Source: Beta vulgaris subsp. vulgaris (taxonomy: Eukaryota > Streptophyta > Magnoliopsida > Caryophyllales > Amaranthaceae). From it: a stretch of 64,000 nucleotides of DNA. The position numbers and the translations under genes were made by a program. Below the pieces are notes generated by a model. It saw only the letters and a program-made list of their open reading frames with translations. It did no database searches and was not told the origin of the DNA. Every line of letters starts with the position of its first letter. Position 1 is the stretch's first letter. Shown piece after piece: positions 45,123-55,494 of the stretch. The stretch lies in the NCBI RefSeq assembly GCF_026745355.1, contig NC_079202.1, forward strand, positions 6,589,629-6,653,628. Direction: 5' to 3'.

Positions 45123-46589
45123 ATGACAACAACATCGTCGGAAAATCACACAAATAATACCATGAATAATAATGGTGGATTAGCAGCAGCAAAGAATGAG
45201 TTTAATAAAGATGAAATTGAAGTGGGTAATCTTTTACTTGACTTACCATATTTGACTACTAATTCTCTCTCCTCTTACCGGTTTCCTTACCATTGGACCA
45301 CCAAAAAACTACGCACTGCACTAGTGTCTCCTCCTCCTCCTCCTCCTCCTCCTCCGTCTCACCGGAAACTTGCTACTCCGGTTAAAACTGAAGCTGCTAC
45401 AAGTCCTAACACTCCTCTCTCTTTCTCCCCTTCACTTAGTGAGTCTGATTCCAAATTCAACCACTCTGCTAAAAGAAAAACCCCATCTCTCAATTTGGTA
45501 ATTACCTTTCTTTCTTTTTTATTTAATCTGATTTTATTCTCTAAGTTGTTTAATTTACAATTGAATTTCTGGGTTTTTGAGTTTTGTTATAGTGCTGATT
45601 TGGGTTTATCTTTTTCTTTTTATCTGCTGAATGTAGAGAAAAGTAGAATTGGAAAAAAGTTTAAGAGAGAGAATGTTTACTCAACAACAACTCAATGAGG
45701 TGATTTTTTTTATGTTTTTCTTAGTCAATAGTTATAGAAATTAATTTAAACACCTTTTGAGCCACTCACTCACCCCTTTTATCGGTGTTTAAATGATTTT
45801 AAATAATTTTTTTTTTGAGGGGAATTTTAAATAATTTGTTAATTTACTTATTCTATCAGGAATTTGATATTTAGTACATGATATTAATGATTTGCATTGT
45901 TTTTCCATTATTATTCAGTCGCTTATCAAGGTGAAGGAGTATATCAACGTCCTAACTACTGAAAATCTCGAGTTATTGACCAGAAAACAGGAGGTAGGAC
46001 TTTTCTTCCAATTCCATGAATGAATTTTAGTTATCTCAAAGATTATCCTTTTTAATATTTTATTTTATTCGATTTTTTTAACAAAAAGTGGGCCCTAATT
46101 TATTTGGGGGGGGTCGAATTTTTTTTACAGCTACTCGGTGAGAAGAGAGAGAAAATTGAGTTGGGTTGTACCACTCAAACACATCGACAAAAACTAAAAA
46201 TTTCGGTCAATGATCGGGTACATGCGGTTCCATCAACATCTATGGAGTTGCACCATCAACCACCGTTGATTTCTCCTCAACAAAGACACGACGATGTCAG
46301 TGATACTGTATATGTGGGTCTTAGTCCCAAGGTAGGAGTGGTCAATGATCCAATGTGCGGGAAAACACCGAATACCACACAGGTGCTTCATTCACCACCG
46401 TTGATTATTAATCAACAGCATGGGTTAATCATCAATCAAGTGGATCAAATTCATCATCGCAACCAACAAGGACCAGTTATGATTGATCTTAATATAACAC
46501 CAGATGAAACGAAAGCTATGGCAGCAGCTGCTGCTAGAAATAATAGATATCGTGTTAATAAGGAGAAGAGGACACGTGTCAAAAGTTGA
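45123..46589 (+). CDS. coiled-coil protein with DLNxxP (EAR) repression motif, 4 exons
   Basis: The exons are 45123-45497, 45637-45699, 45919-45993 and 46131-46589, all GT-AG and all phase 0, giving 323 aa. The N-terminus is Asn/Thr-rich. EIEVGNLLLDLPYL is followed by a Trp-containing basic patch and a nine-residue poly-Pro tract encoded by a CTC microsatellite. Exons 2-3 encode a coiled coil (RKVELEKSLRERMFTQQQL, KVKEYINVLTTENLELL). Exon 4 ends with MIDLNITPDE (DLNITP at residues 290-295) and an Ala/Arg-rich tail. DLNxxP motifs recruit TOPLESS-type corepressors, so a nuclear transcription-repressor or adaptor role is inferred. No DNA-binding domain is recognised and I assign no gene name. 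Confidence 0.82.
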
Positions 46590-46683
46590 GAAGAACGATC
46601 ATGAGATAAATAGACTACTAATACTATAGTGTAGTGCTAATCATATCATTTATTGGAAAGTTTGTGTAATCTAAATCATTTTA

Positions 46684-46993
46684 GGGGGCGTTTGGTTCAT
46701 ATAATAGTATGGGTTTGGAATCAAGAATGAAACCGAGGTGGTATGGGTTTGGAACTTGATACTTAATACCTTGTGTTTGGTTTGATTTAGGAATGAAAAT
46801 TCTTCTTTTATTTGATACCTAGAGGTAAGGTATGAGCCATACCCACCTCCCCCCATGGGTTTCTAAACCCCATACCTTATGGGTTTGAGGTATGGGTTTA
46901 AAATTTAGAAATAAGTTAAACAAACACTAAGTATGGGTTTTGTTCATTCCAAACCCATACCTCATACCTAAAACTAGTGAACCAAACACCCCC
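46684..46993. mobile_element. Tourist-like (PIF/Harbinger) MITE
   Basis: The ends GGGGGCGTTTGGTTCA and, reversed, GGGGGTGTTTGGTTCA are terminal inverted repeats with one mismatch. The 310-bp element is flanked by the 3-bp duplication TTA (46681-46683, 46994-46996), the target preference of PIF/Harbinger. It lies 95 bp after the stop codon of the EAR-motif gene and probably within or near its 3' UTR. Confidence 0.88.
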
Positions 46994-47083
46994 TTAGGGT
47001 TTTTCTATAGGATACCATTGTATAATTGATTTTTCTACCGTGCACATTATTAGTATCTAACTAGTATTTCGACTCGAGTATTG

Positions 47084-47088
47084 ATACA
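47084..47088 (+). repeat. target site duplication, left copy (ATACA)
   Basis: ATACA precedes the left LTR and recurs at 52008-52012 after the right LTR. Confidence 0.9.
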
Positions 47089-47501
47089 TGTTTGGGCCCA
47101 TTTCTCGGACCAGTCCACATATGGCAAAGTTACTAAAATACCCCTACATCTAGGGAAGCAAATCCTCCACCAGAAGGACCTAACTAAAATACCCTCACTT
47201 ATTGGGGCTCCTATCCTCTATAAATAGGGGTTGTCTCATCAGACAAAGGTACGCAATTCTAGGCTACAAAAAACGAGAGCATCTCTCTCTACATTGATCA
47301 ATTTCTCTCTCTACCTCAATCATCAACTGACTTGAGCGTCGGAGGGGCGATCCCGGGACCACCCCCGGGGTAGGCTAACCTTGTTTTGCAGGATTCCGAT
47401 GTATGGATAACGGAGCTCAGACATACCTTCTTGGGGCCCACATCAAGTCTCTTAGCACACATCAGCATTTGTGATCACCCTCAATTTCTTAGCAGAAACA
47501 G
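47089..47501 (+). repeat. 5' LTR of the non-autonomous element
   Basis: TGTTTGGGCCC ... AGAAACA, with a TATAAATA box at 47219-47226. Confidence 0.9.
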
Positions 47502-47502
47502 T

Positions 47503-47522
47503 TTGGCGCCGTCTGTGGGGAA
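47503..47522 (+). other. primer binding site (tRNA-Asp-like)
   Basis: TTTGGCGCCGTCTGTGGGGA starts one base after the LTR. The first ten bases match the tRNA-Asp primer site of Athila-type elements and the rest differ, a form common in plant Ty3/gypsy elements. Confidence 0.8.
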
Positions 47523-48480
47523 AGTACAAGAAGTTACTTCGCCACCACTCAACAAGATTCACCTTGTCGCTACTCAGCAAAACTCACCTCATTGCTACTC
47601 AGCAATGGCCCCAACCAGGAAGACATGCTCCCAAGCCAACCGTTCTTGGAGAGCTCAAGCATCCCATATGCACCTTTGGTGCTATCCCTCTGTTCGAATG
47701 ATGAGGATTCCACCCCAATGGAGAATCCACTACGGAGTCGGTCATCTCGCAGCATCAGATCAGATATGAGTAGCTGACCCAATTCCCATAACTGCAACAA
47801 ATGTCACCTTGATTGCATCCCATCTTCAACAAACTCTCCAGCAAAGTCGGATGGGTATGGTCTCCACTCGTCGTGAGGAGATCATTCGTCCTTCCTGAGA
47901 TGGTCAGCCTAACCGGTTAGGGCCTAAATAGAGGGAAGGATCGCGTCAACCCTCAAAAGGGTAAAACATGTTATCACTCGGAACGAGTTGTATCGAAGAA
48001 CACAACCCATGAAGACTGACTTTAGCAAGGTGTGTGGTGACTCAGAACCGTAAAACCTCTCCAGAATAAGAAGTGGCACCCTCGAGTTTATGATGTAGTT
48101 CAGCCAGAGGGACATATTCATCAAAAACATCGACTCATCAACGATGTCTACTCATTTAAGGTACCCACTCATCCTTGGGTGCCCACTCGGCGAAAAGAAT
48201 ATGCTCAGCCAGATGTGTCTATTCATCATCAAAGGCACCAACGGTACCTGCTCCTTCGATGTACCCACTCATCCTTGGGTGCTTGCTTAGCCGAGGCATC
48301 TACTCGGCCTCAGATACCTGCTCAACTTATGAGAAATTTATCTCAGCTTCAAAGGCACACTGTCAAAAGCCTTGCATCACCCATATCAGCCCAGCAAAAC
48401 TAAGACTATCAAGTCAATAAAGGCGAGCAAAAGGAGACTCAAAAGGCGAGAATTTCGCCATGACACCTCCACAGTCAGGA
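47523..48480 (+). other. non-array interior of the non-autonomous element
   Basis: A short frame from 47604 (MAPTRKTCSQANRS) could be the relic of a gag start, but it carries no domain. At 48150-48310 a segment with CCCACTCATCCTTGGGTGC is partly repeated. No other gene is seen. Confidence 0.5.
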
Positions 48481-48498
48481 GGGGAAATCTCACTAAAA

Positions 48499-50697
48499 TA
48501 GCCGAAAATGGCTAAGTACAGCATACCGGAACATTCATGATGTCAAAGAGGTGAGGCTCAAATCGACCCATATCCTCCATATTCGGACCCGCTCGGTCAG
48601 TAGGAGACCCCTTCTCCTTTGCCGAGTCACTCATACTTAGCCAAATTCAAGCTAAGTATTTAATTGGCGCCCACTCGGACGACATGTGGCTAACATAAGA
48701 CTCTCTCCTTTGTCGAGGCGCTCAGCTGACAGGAGACCCTCTCTCCTTCGTCGAGCCGCCCTTATACTTAAACCAAATTTAGGCTAAGTAAATCACTGAT
48801 ACCTGCTCGGACAGGGACCCGGTCGGCCACTAAGTCTTGCACATAACTTGAAGCGAGGCACAATCTCGGCCAAGGGAGCTGCTCGGGCAAACTATACTTT
48901 GCAAAAGTTCGAGGGCGTTTCACCCCCCTCTCGGGCCCAGCAGGGTCCCCCAGGAACATGGATCTCTCTCGTTTTCCGCTGGACGATCGCCTTGGGAAGG
49001 AATGATGCTACCCTATCCGATCATCCAGCGTGGGGCTAATTGCTTGAACGCCTCAGCTGGTCAAATGAATACACTTGATGGAGGTGCGATGATGTTCGTC
49101 ATCTCCTGAACAAAAACTTCTCCAACGGCACTCAAATATGGAGAAGCCTCCCCTGACTAACTTAGTCGAAAAACGGCTAAGTATCAATAATTGGACCTAC
49201 TCGAGATCTGAGTAGCATCAGAAGACCTCCTCGGGAAGCATGGATCTCCCTAGCTAACTTTCCCGAGTCGAGAATCTCCATCATGGGCACTCCTCAGTCA
49301 GAAAAGGAGCGTCCTACTAACTTAGCCGAGAAACGGCTAAGTATTAACAATTGAACCTACTCGAGATCTGAGTAGCGTTAGAAGACCTCCTCGGGAAGCA
49401 TGGAGCTAACAAAGCCCTCCCGGGTCGGGAAGCTCGTTCATTGTCACCTTAGTCATAAGAGGAGTGTCCTAACCAACTTAGTCGAAATATAGCCAAGTAT
49501 CAACGACTGGACCTACTCGGGAGTCGAGTAGCGTCGCAAGACCTCCTCGGACAAACATGGGGCTCATTAGCCTCTCGAGTCGAGCATATCTCGCGGTACC
49601 TCCTCGGCTAGATCAGGAGTACCCTACCACTTAGCGAAAATAGCTAAGTGCAAACAAATTCACCTCCTCGGCCAAACATGGGGCTCATTATCCTCCCGAG
49701 TCGAGCGTGCAAACAAATTCACCTCCTCGGACAAACATGAGGCTCATTAGCCTCCCGAGTCGAGCATATCTCGCGGTACCTCCTCGGCTAGATCAGGAGT
49801 ACCCTACCACTTAGCGAAAATAGCTAAGTGCAAACAAATTCACCTCCTCGGCTAAACATGGGGCTCATTAGCCTCCCGAGTCGAACGTGCAAACAAATTC
49901 ACCTCCTCGGACAAACATGGGGCTCATTAGCCTCCCGAGTCGAGCATATCTCGCGGTACCTCCTCGGCTAGACCAGGAGTACCCTACCACTTAGCGAAAA
50001 TAGCTAAGTGCAAACAAATTCACCTCCTCGGCCAAACATGGGGCTCATTAGCCTCCTGAGTCGAGCGTGCAAACAAATTCACCTCCTCGGATAAACAAGG
50101 GGATCATTAGCCTCCCGACTCGAGCATATCTCGCGGTACCTCCTCGGCTAGGCCAGGAGTACCCTATCACTTAGCGAAAATAACTAAGTGCAAACAAATC
50201 GAGTCGCTCAGCCACTAGGAGACCCTCTCTCCTTTGACGAGTCACTCTCATACTTAGCCAAATTAAAGCTAAGTACTTCATGGTACCCACTCGGACAGCA
50301 TAGGGCTCATTAGCTCCTCATCCGAGTGGCGTCCGACCAGCTCGGCTTACTGGAAACCCGCTCGGCAACTAGGAGACCCTCTCTCCCTTGACGAGTCACT
50401 CTCATACTTAGCCAAATTAAAGCTAAGTACTTCACGGTACCCACTCGGACGGCATGGGGCTCATTAGCTCCTCATCTGAGTAGCGTCCGACCAGCTCGGC
50501 TTATTGGAGACCCTCTCTCCCTTGACGAGTCACTCAAATACTTAGCGAAATTCAAAGTAAGTACTTCATTGGCACCTACTCGGACAGCATGAGGCTCATT
50601 AGCTCCTCATTTGAGTAGCGTCCGATCCGCTCGGCCACTAGAAGATCCCCTCTCCTTTGACGAGTCACTCTCATACTTAGCCAAATTAAGGCTAAGT
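48499..50697 (+). repeat. hairpin motif ACTTAGCC...GGCTAAGT repeated 14 times
   Basis: Stem-loop cores are at about 48499-48514, 48635-48657, 48765-48789, 49160-49182, 49320-49342, 49476-49498, 49629-49649, 49809-49829, 49989-50009, 50169-50189, 50252-50274, 50406-50428, 50540-50562 and 50675-50697. The arms ACTTAGC and GCTAAGT are kept while the 5-9-nt A-rich loop varies. The copy at 49320 has a perfect 9-bp stem (ACTTAGCCG / CGGCTAAGT). Confidence 0.8.
49540..50200. repeat. 180-bp tandem repeat
   Basis: CGAGCATATCTCGCGGTACC recurs at 49581, 49761, 49941 and 50121, exactly every 180 bp. Units contain CTCCTCGG, ATGGGGCTCATTAGCCTCC and one hairpin each. They are nearly identical, so amplification is recent. 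Confidence 0.88.
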
Positions 50698-50760
50698 ACT
50701 TCATTCGCACCCACTCGGAAAGCATGAAGCTCATTAGCCCCTCATCCGAGTGGCGTCCAA
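50200..50760. repeat. 130-154-bp tandem repeat
   Basis: Four units marked by AGGAGACCCTCTCTCC, GACGAGTCACTC and ACTTAGCCAAATT, starting near 50217, 50371, 50506 and 50637. They are more divergent than the 180-bp array beside it. Confidence 0.75.
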
Positions 50761-50817
50761 TCTACCTGGTCGGCCAAGTCTTAAGGACACCATGAAGCGA
50801 AGCCTCGAATGAACCGG

Positions 50818-51420
50818 TCGGCCATCAGCTCGGCCAACCAAGCACCTGGTCGGCCAACCAAGCACCTGGTCGGCCATCCAAGCACCTGGTCGGCCGGGAG
50901 GGTCGCTCCATCAGCTCGGCCAACCAAGCACCTGGTCGGCCAACCAAGCACCTGGTCGGCCGGGAGGGTCGCTCCATCAGCTCGGCCCACCAAGCACCTG
51001 GTCGGCTAACCAAGCACCTGGTCGGCCATGAGGGTCGCTCCATCAGCTCGGCTAACCAAGCACCTGGTCGGCCATCCAAGCACCTGGTCGGCCAGGAGGG
51101 TCGCTCCATCAGCTCGGCCAACCAAGCACCTGGTCGGCCAACCAAGCACCTGGTCGGCCATCCAAGCACCTGGTCGGCCAGGAGGGTCGCTCCATCAGCT
51201 CGGCCAACCAAGCACCTGGTCGGCCATCCAAGCACATGGTCGGCCAGGAGGGTCGCTCCATCAGCTCGGCCAACCAAGCACCTGGTCGGCCATCCAAGCA
51301 CCTGGTCGGCCAGAAGGGTCGCTCCAACTGGTCGGCCAACCAAGCAACTGGTCGGCCAACCAAGCACCTGGTCGGCCAACCAAGCACCTGGTCGGCCAGG
51401 AGGGTCGCTCCATCAGCACC
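50818..51420. repeat. 20-bp minisatellite with higher-order structure
   Basis: Nineteen copies of a 20-mer CCAAGCACCTGGTCGGCCAA (two or three in a row) alternate with eight copies of a ~26-bp spacer containing GGGTCGCTCCATCAGCTCGG. Because of the composition, several frames on both strands stay open; these are not genes. Confidence 0.88.
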
Positions 51421-51594
51421 TGGCCAACCCCCGTGCTTGGTTAATCCTAGCGCCAGAAGATTTCCTCCGCTACGATCCGGCATGAAAATTCTTGGGTCCC
51501 GCTTAACATCGGAAAAAAATACAATCACCTTATTCCGCCAATCAACCGAACTAAAATGGCGATTTCTACTCCGATCACTTGGCGTGGGGCTAAT

Positions 51595-52007
51595 TGTTTG
51601 GGCCCATTTCTCGGACCAGCCCACATATGGCAAAGTTACTAAAATACCCCTACATCTAGGGAAGCAAATCCTCCACCAGCTGGAACTGACTAAAATACCC
51701 TCACTTATTAGGGGCTCCTATCCTCTATAAATAGGGGTTGTCTCATCAGACAAAGGTACGCAATTCTAGGCTACAAAAAACGAGAGCATCTCGCTCTACA
51801 TTGATCCATTTCTCTCTCTACTTCAATCATCAACTGACTTGAGCGTCGGAGGGGCGATCCCGGGACCACCCCCGGGGTAGGCTAACCTTGTTTTGCAGGA
51901 TTCCGATGTATGGATAACGGAGCTCAGACATACCTTCTTGGGGCCTACATCAAGTCTCTTAGCACACATCAGCATTTGTGATCACCCTCAATTTCTTAGC
52001 AGAAACA
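51595..52007 (+). repeat. 3' LTR of the non-autonomous element
   Basis: 413 bp, counterpart of 47089-47501, with TATAAATA at 51726-51733. Confidence 0.9.
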
Positions 52008-52012
52008 ATACA
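52008..52012 (+). repeat. target site duplication, right copy (ATACA)
   Basis: Exact match to 47084-47088. Confidence 0.9.
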
Positions 52013-52040
52013 CATTTTTTTCCCATCTCATTAGAATATA

Positions 52041-52269
52041 CTTCTTCCGTCCTCCATTAGCTTACCCCTTTCTTTTTCACAGAGTTTTAGGAGACATAAT
52101 ATTGTGGATCATAGAAAAAAAGAGAAACTATTATTTTATATTAAAGTTGAATGTATATGTGATGAAAAGTTTGTAGTCCCATTCCAAAAATAGCAAAAAA
52201 AGAAAGGGGTAAACTAATAAGGGACACCCTTAAAAGAAATACGGGTAAACTAATAGAGGACGGAGGGAG
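52041..52269. mobile_element. Stowaway-like (Tc1/mariner) MITE
   Basis: The left end CTTCTTCCGTCCTCCATTAG and the right end, reversed CTCCCTCCGTCCTCTATTAG, fit the Stowaway terminal consensus. TA dinucleotides flank both ends (52039-52040, 52270-52271). 229 bp, no coding. Confidence 0.85.
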
Positions 52270-52327
52270 TATTAAGGAAAACTCAATATTTAAAAGGTAC
52301 AAATATAATAATGTTGACACTTAAAGC

Positions 52328-52883
52328 TAGGGGTGAAAGTTATTCGGATAAAATCCAAAATCCAATCCAATCCAATCCGAATTAGTAATTCGGATCGGAT
52401 TCGAACTGTGTTCGGATTGGATTCGGATTGAGATTTTTTGAAAATTTTGATTTTCGGATCGGATTGGATTGAGGGTAATTGGATCCAAAAATCCAATATA
52501 ACCGAATAGTAATATGCCTTGTATTATGTATCTGGATTGGGCTTAAGTGCTTAACTGATTTTTTATTATAAAAAAACTACTCCATAGCCCAATACACATA
52601 GCACTTCAATCCTTCCCCTAAAACACTAACTGCACTTAATTCCTCATTTCCTAGATCTACTAGGCTGCTGTTGTGCTTAATTTATTTCATCGAAAAACTA
52701 GAGTTTTAAAAAAATCGGATTTTCGGATCGGATCCAATCTAGAGTATGAAATTTCGGATTGGATTGGATCGGATTCAAACCCTAATTGGTTTGGATTCGG
52801 ATTGAAAAATTGGAATCCAAATTTTATTTGGATCGGATTGGATTAGGCCCTAATCCAAACCGCACACCGAACTTTCACCCCTA
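52328..52883. mobile_element. hAT-like MITE rich in GGATTGGATT repeats
   Basis: Terminal repeats TAGGGGTGAAAGTT are exactly inverted at both ends, with a perfect 8-bp target duplication CTTAAAGC (52320-52327 and 52884-52891). The 556-bp interior is made largely of degenerate GGATTCGGATCGGATT-type repeats on both strands, which can fold back. Confidence 0.88.
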
Positions 52884-53310
52884 CTTAAAGCATGATTAAA
52901 AGTTGGTTGAGATGGTAATTGTGTCATATATAATAGCAAGAGGTTATAGGTTCAAATCTTATTGCAATTTAATTTTACTTTTGTTAATTGACATGACTTA
53001 TCACTTATGTAGCTTTATGTTTAGTTAAATTAGGTTTTAATTTTACTTTTGTTAATTGACATGACTTATGTACACATTGGACAATTCTAGTGGAGTAACA
53101 GATGTGTCAGGTGGTGTGTATACATTATCACATACGCCTTTTAATATATTTGTATTGATTTCCGATGGTGCTACTGTAAGCAAGGGTTATTAACTCGATC
53201 GGTAACCATGTGTCAAACAAAACTTTATGTTTAGTTAACTTAGGGGTCTTTAACTGTCCATTTGGTAGTTGGTTATAAATGGTGGTAATGGAAATGAATT
53301 TGTGTGTAAG

Positions 53311-53943
53311 GGTCTGTTCTCCTCAGCTTATTTTCAGTTCAGTTCAGTTCAATTGAGTCATTTAATTCTCTGATAATAAAACAATGATAATTATTATTTT
53401 TACTACTATTATTACTATTACTATCGTAAATATTAATATCATGATCACGTACAATTATCATCTAATTACCAAGCCACAATCAAATTTGTCGAGACGTCGT
53501 CATACCAAAACACAACAAGTCGTGTTCATGATATAGTCTCGAGGGGGCAATTTGTAGACACTAAATTTTTTTTAGTGTTTTACATTAAAATTTATTATTG
53601 AGTCAAAATAAATATAATTAGCCTATTTTAATTAATTTAGCCCACTCAAATAACATATCTAAATTAAATTAAACAAATATAATTTATTTGTTACTTTGTT
53701 TCATGTCTTATTTATTTTGACTCGAAATTTGTGTATATATACAATTATTATTTTATTTAATAACTTATTATTATTAATAAATCATTATTATGAATTTATT
53801 ATCAATTAAATAATATTATATTTTATTATTATCACTACTATTAGTTATAATTTTGTTCAGCTCAGTTCAGCTGCAATCAGCTCTGTTTAGTTCGGTTCAG
53901 TTCAGTTCAGATCAGTTGTTTTATGTCGAAGAGAACATGCCCT
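53311..53943. mobile_element. nested element with GTTCAGTTCAG-type subterminal repeats
   Basis: The left end (GGGTCTGTTCTCC ... TTCAGTTCAGTTCAG) and the right end, reversed (GGGCATGTTCTCTTCG ... GAACTGAACTGAAC), resemble inverted termini. The target duplication is unclear. It encloses a retrotransposon LTR fragment at 53538-53660. Confidence 0.5.
53538..53660 (+). mobile_element. polypurine tract plus 3' LTR start of a Tat-like element
   Basis: CGAGGGGGCAATT is followed by TGTAGACACTAAATTTT at 53553, the junction expected between a polypurine tract and a 3' LTR. The following ~90 bp align with the LTR start at 27905 (shared TTATTATTGAG, AATAAATATAATTAGCC). It is a fragment only. Confidence 0.6.
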
Positions 53944-54444
53944 ATATTTGTGAAGAATATCTTTGTCCATTCCCATAGTAATGCAAATATATCTTTAAGT
54001 GTCCACATTCCTTCTTGAATTTTCATTCCCATCCAATATCACCTTGTAGGTGGTAATGAGTGGTAATGAAAACTGCTTCCCCTTGGAGACAAAAAAACAA
54101 GTTTAGGGGTGAGATTGCTTGCCCATGGAGAAAAATTACTCCCCCCTATGAATCGGAGATTCTAAGGGTGCTTTCCTAATAAAATTACATTTAAAATTCA
54201 TTTCCATTACCGCAGTTCATTAACGACTACCAAACGGACCGTAAATGTCTTTTTTGTCCCCTCCAATTTGTTATATTTCAGTTTCTTTCAATGACGTCAT
54301 TTGTCCTTCGTAAAGTCAACTTACTTCATTATCCCTTCATTTTATTCAATACTCCTCTCTCATGTATGTTTGGTAAAACCTCAAATAAAAATGGAGGCAT
54401 CTCAAAGCAGCTTGGTCAGCTTAAAAAATGGAAGCCTAATTTGA

Positions 54445-54655
54445 TTGAAGTGCATTAACTGTAATTGTGTGCCTCAAAGAATTGCGAAAATTAGGATTTT
54501 ATATTCAACCAACAACCCCAACAGGAGGCAGTACTACAAGTATAAGCACTGCAATTTATTCACGTGGGATCGCAAAGATCACCTCATTCGAGAGAATAGA
54601 GATTCAGTCATTTGGGAAGCAAATAATGCTTTCAAGTGTTGTGGTTAACTTGAAA
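54445..54655 (+). pseudogene. GRF-type zinc-finger fragment, copy A
   Basis: The frame reads CNCVPQRIAKIRILYSTNNP, NRRQYYKYKHCNLFTWDRK and VIWEANNAFKCCG. The spacing of Cys/His and the NPNRR ... C-x-LFTW pattern fit a plant GRF-type zinc finger (usually NPGRRFYxC ... CxFFxW), but one expected Cys is replaced by Tyr. The fragment is short and lacks a full gene around it. A mutated copy is at about 57829-57960. Confidence 0.5.
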
Positions 54656-55494
54656 TAAAAGTTCTTGAAGCTTTGTATATTCGCTTTTTAAAATAGTGGT
54701 TATTATACATTAGAGTAATTTTATATATTCTAAGGGTAACTTTTTTCAGTATTAAGATAATATATTTAGGCTAACTTTATATATTTCAAGGGAAACTTTA
54801 TACCTTATAAGAGTAATTTTACCAAATTTTGGGTAACGTTATTATGTTAAGATTAACTTTCATTTATTAGCTAACTTTGAGTATTATAAGAGTAACTTTG
54901 ACTAATATTATAGTAACTTTAAGTCTTGATATTCTTCCCCACCTTCTTCTTCAACCTCCATCTTCTTCCTTTTCTCTTTTTCTCTCAACTTTCATAAAAA
55001 TGCGAAAAATCTAATCATTTCGAATTGCAACTTCATAATTTAGCAAATCACTTAAAGACGTCATCAGCAAAACTGAGCTAGAATTAGCACCAGAAAGTTC
55101 GTCTAATCATCACAGTACTATAATATGAAGTCTCCTCTAAAATATCACACAACAACATTTTGTTTCAATTTTCATCATTCAAAAGAAAGTACAAATAACA
55201 CGAACAAAGAGAATCATTGGTCAAAATAAGGAATTAGTTGAAGGCGAGTGGCAACAAGCTTGGAAATGGCGTCGCAGCGAATAGGATGAAGAAAGGATGC
55301 GTCAACATATCATTTTGGGAGAGAGATTCAAGGAATTCGAGCACACAAAGGTTGAATTGTGCGGAAGAGAAATCGTGATTTTTTTAAAGCAAAATTCACT
55401 AGTAGAGTAAATGCTTATTGATGCAGTCACTAACTGGCCTATTGCGGCGGTTTTGGTCGCGCAACAATTAAGGGGGCAGCAATAGGTAATTAAT

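Larger units (their letters stand above)
47089..52007 (+). mobile_element. non-autonomous LTR retrotransposon with repeat-array interior
   Basis: 413-bp LTRs (47089-47501 and 51595-52007) differ by about nine substitutions and one indel. They are flanked by ATACA duplications. A tRNA-Asp-like primer site (TTTGGCGCCGTCTGTGGGGA, 47503-47522) and a G-rich tract before the right LTR (GGCGTGGGGCTAAT) define a + strand element. The 4.1-kb interior has no recognisable Gag or Pol. Instead it consists of tandem arrays and a recurrent hairpin. It must rely on proteins of another element. Confidence 0.9.
53254..54241. mobile_element. PIF/Harbinger-like element with nested insertion
   Basis: The left end CTGTCCATTTGGTAG and the right end, reversed CGGTCCGTTTGGTAG, are inverted. 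The similarity extends inward to GGTAATGGAAATGAATTT. TAA flanks both sides (53251-53253, 54242-54244). The interior carries a second element at about 53311-53943. Confidence 0.78.

Noticed and set aside
49540..51420. Regular repeats resembling a CRISPR array
   Set aside because: Units are adjacent or separated by repeated spacers, not unique ones. The host is a plant and the array is inside an LTR element.
50781..51730. Long overlapping ORFs (up to 184 aa) on both strands
   Set aside because: They are a by-product of the 20-bp minisatellite, whose unit lacks stops in several frames.
53335..53930. GTTCAGTTCAG repeats as regulatory sites
   Set aside because: They are the subterminal repeats of a short transposon and do not lie near a gene.
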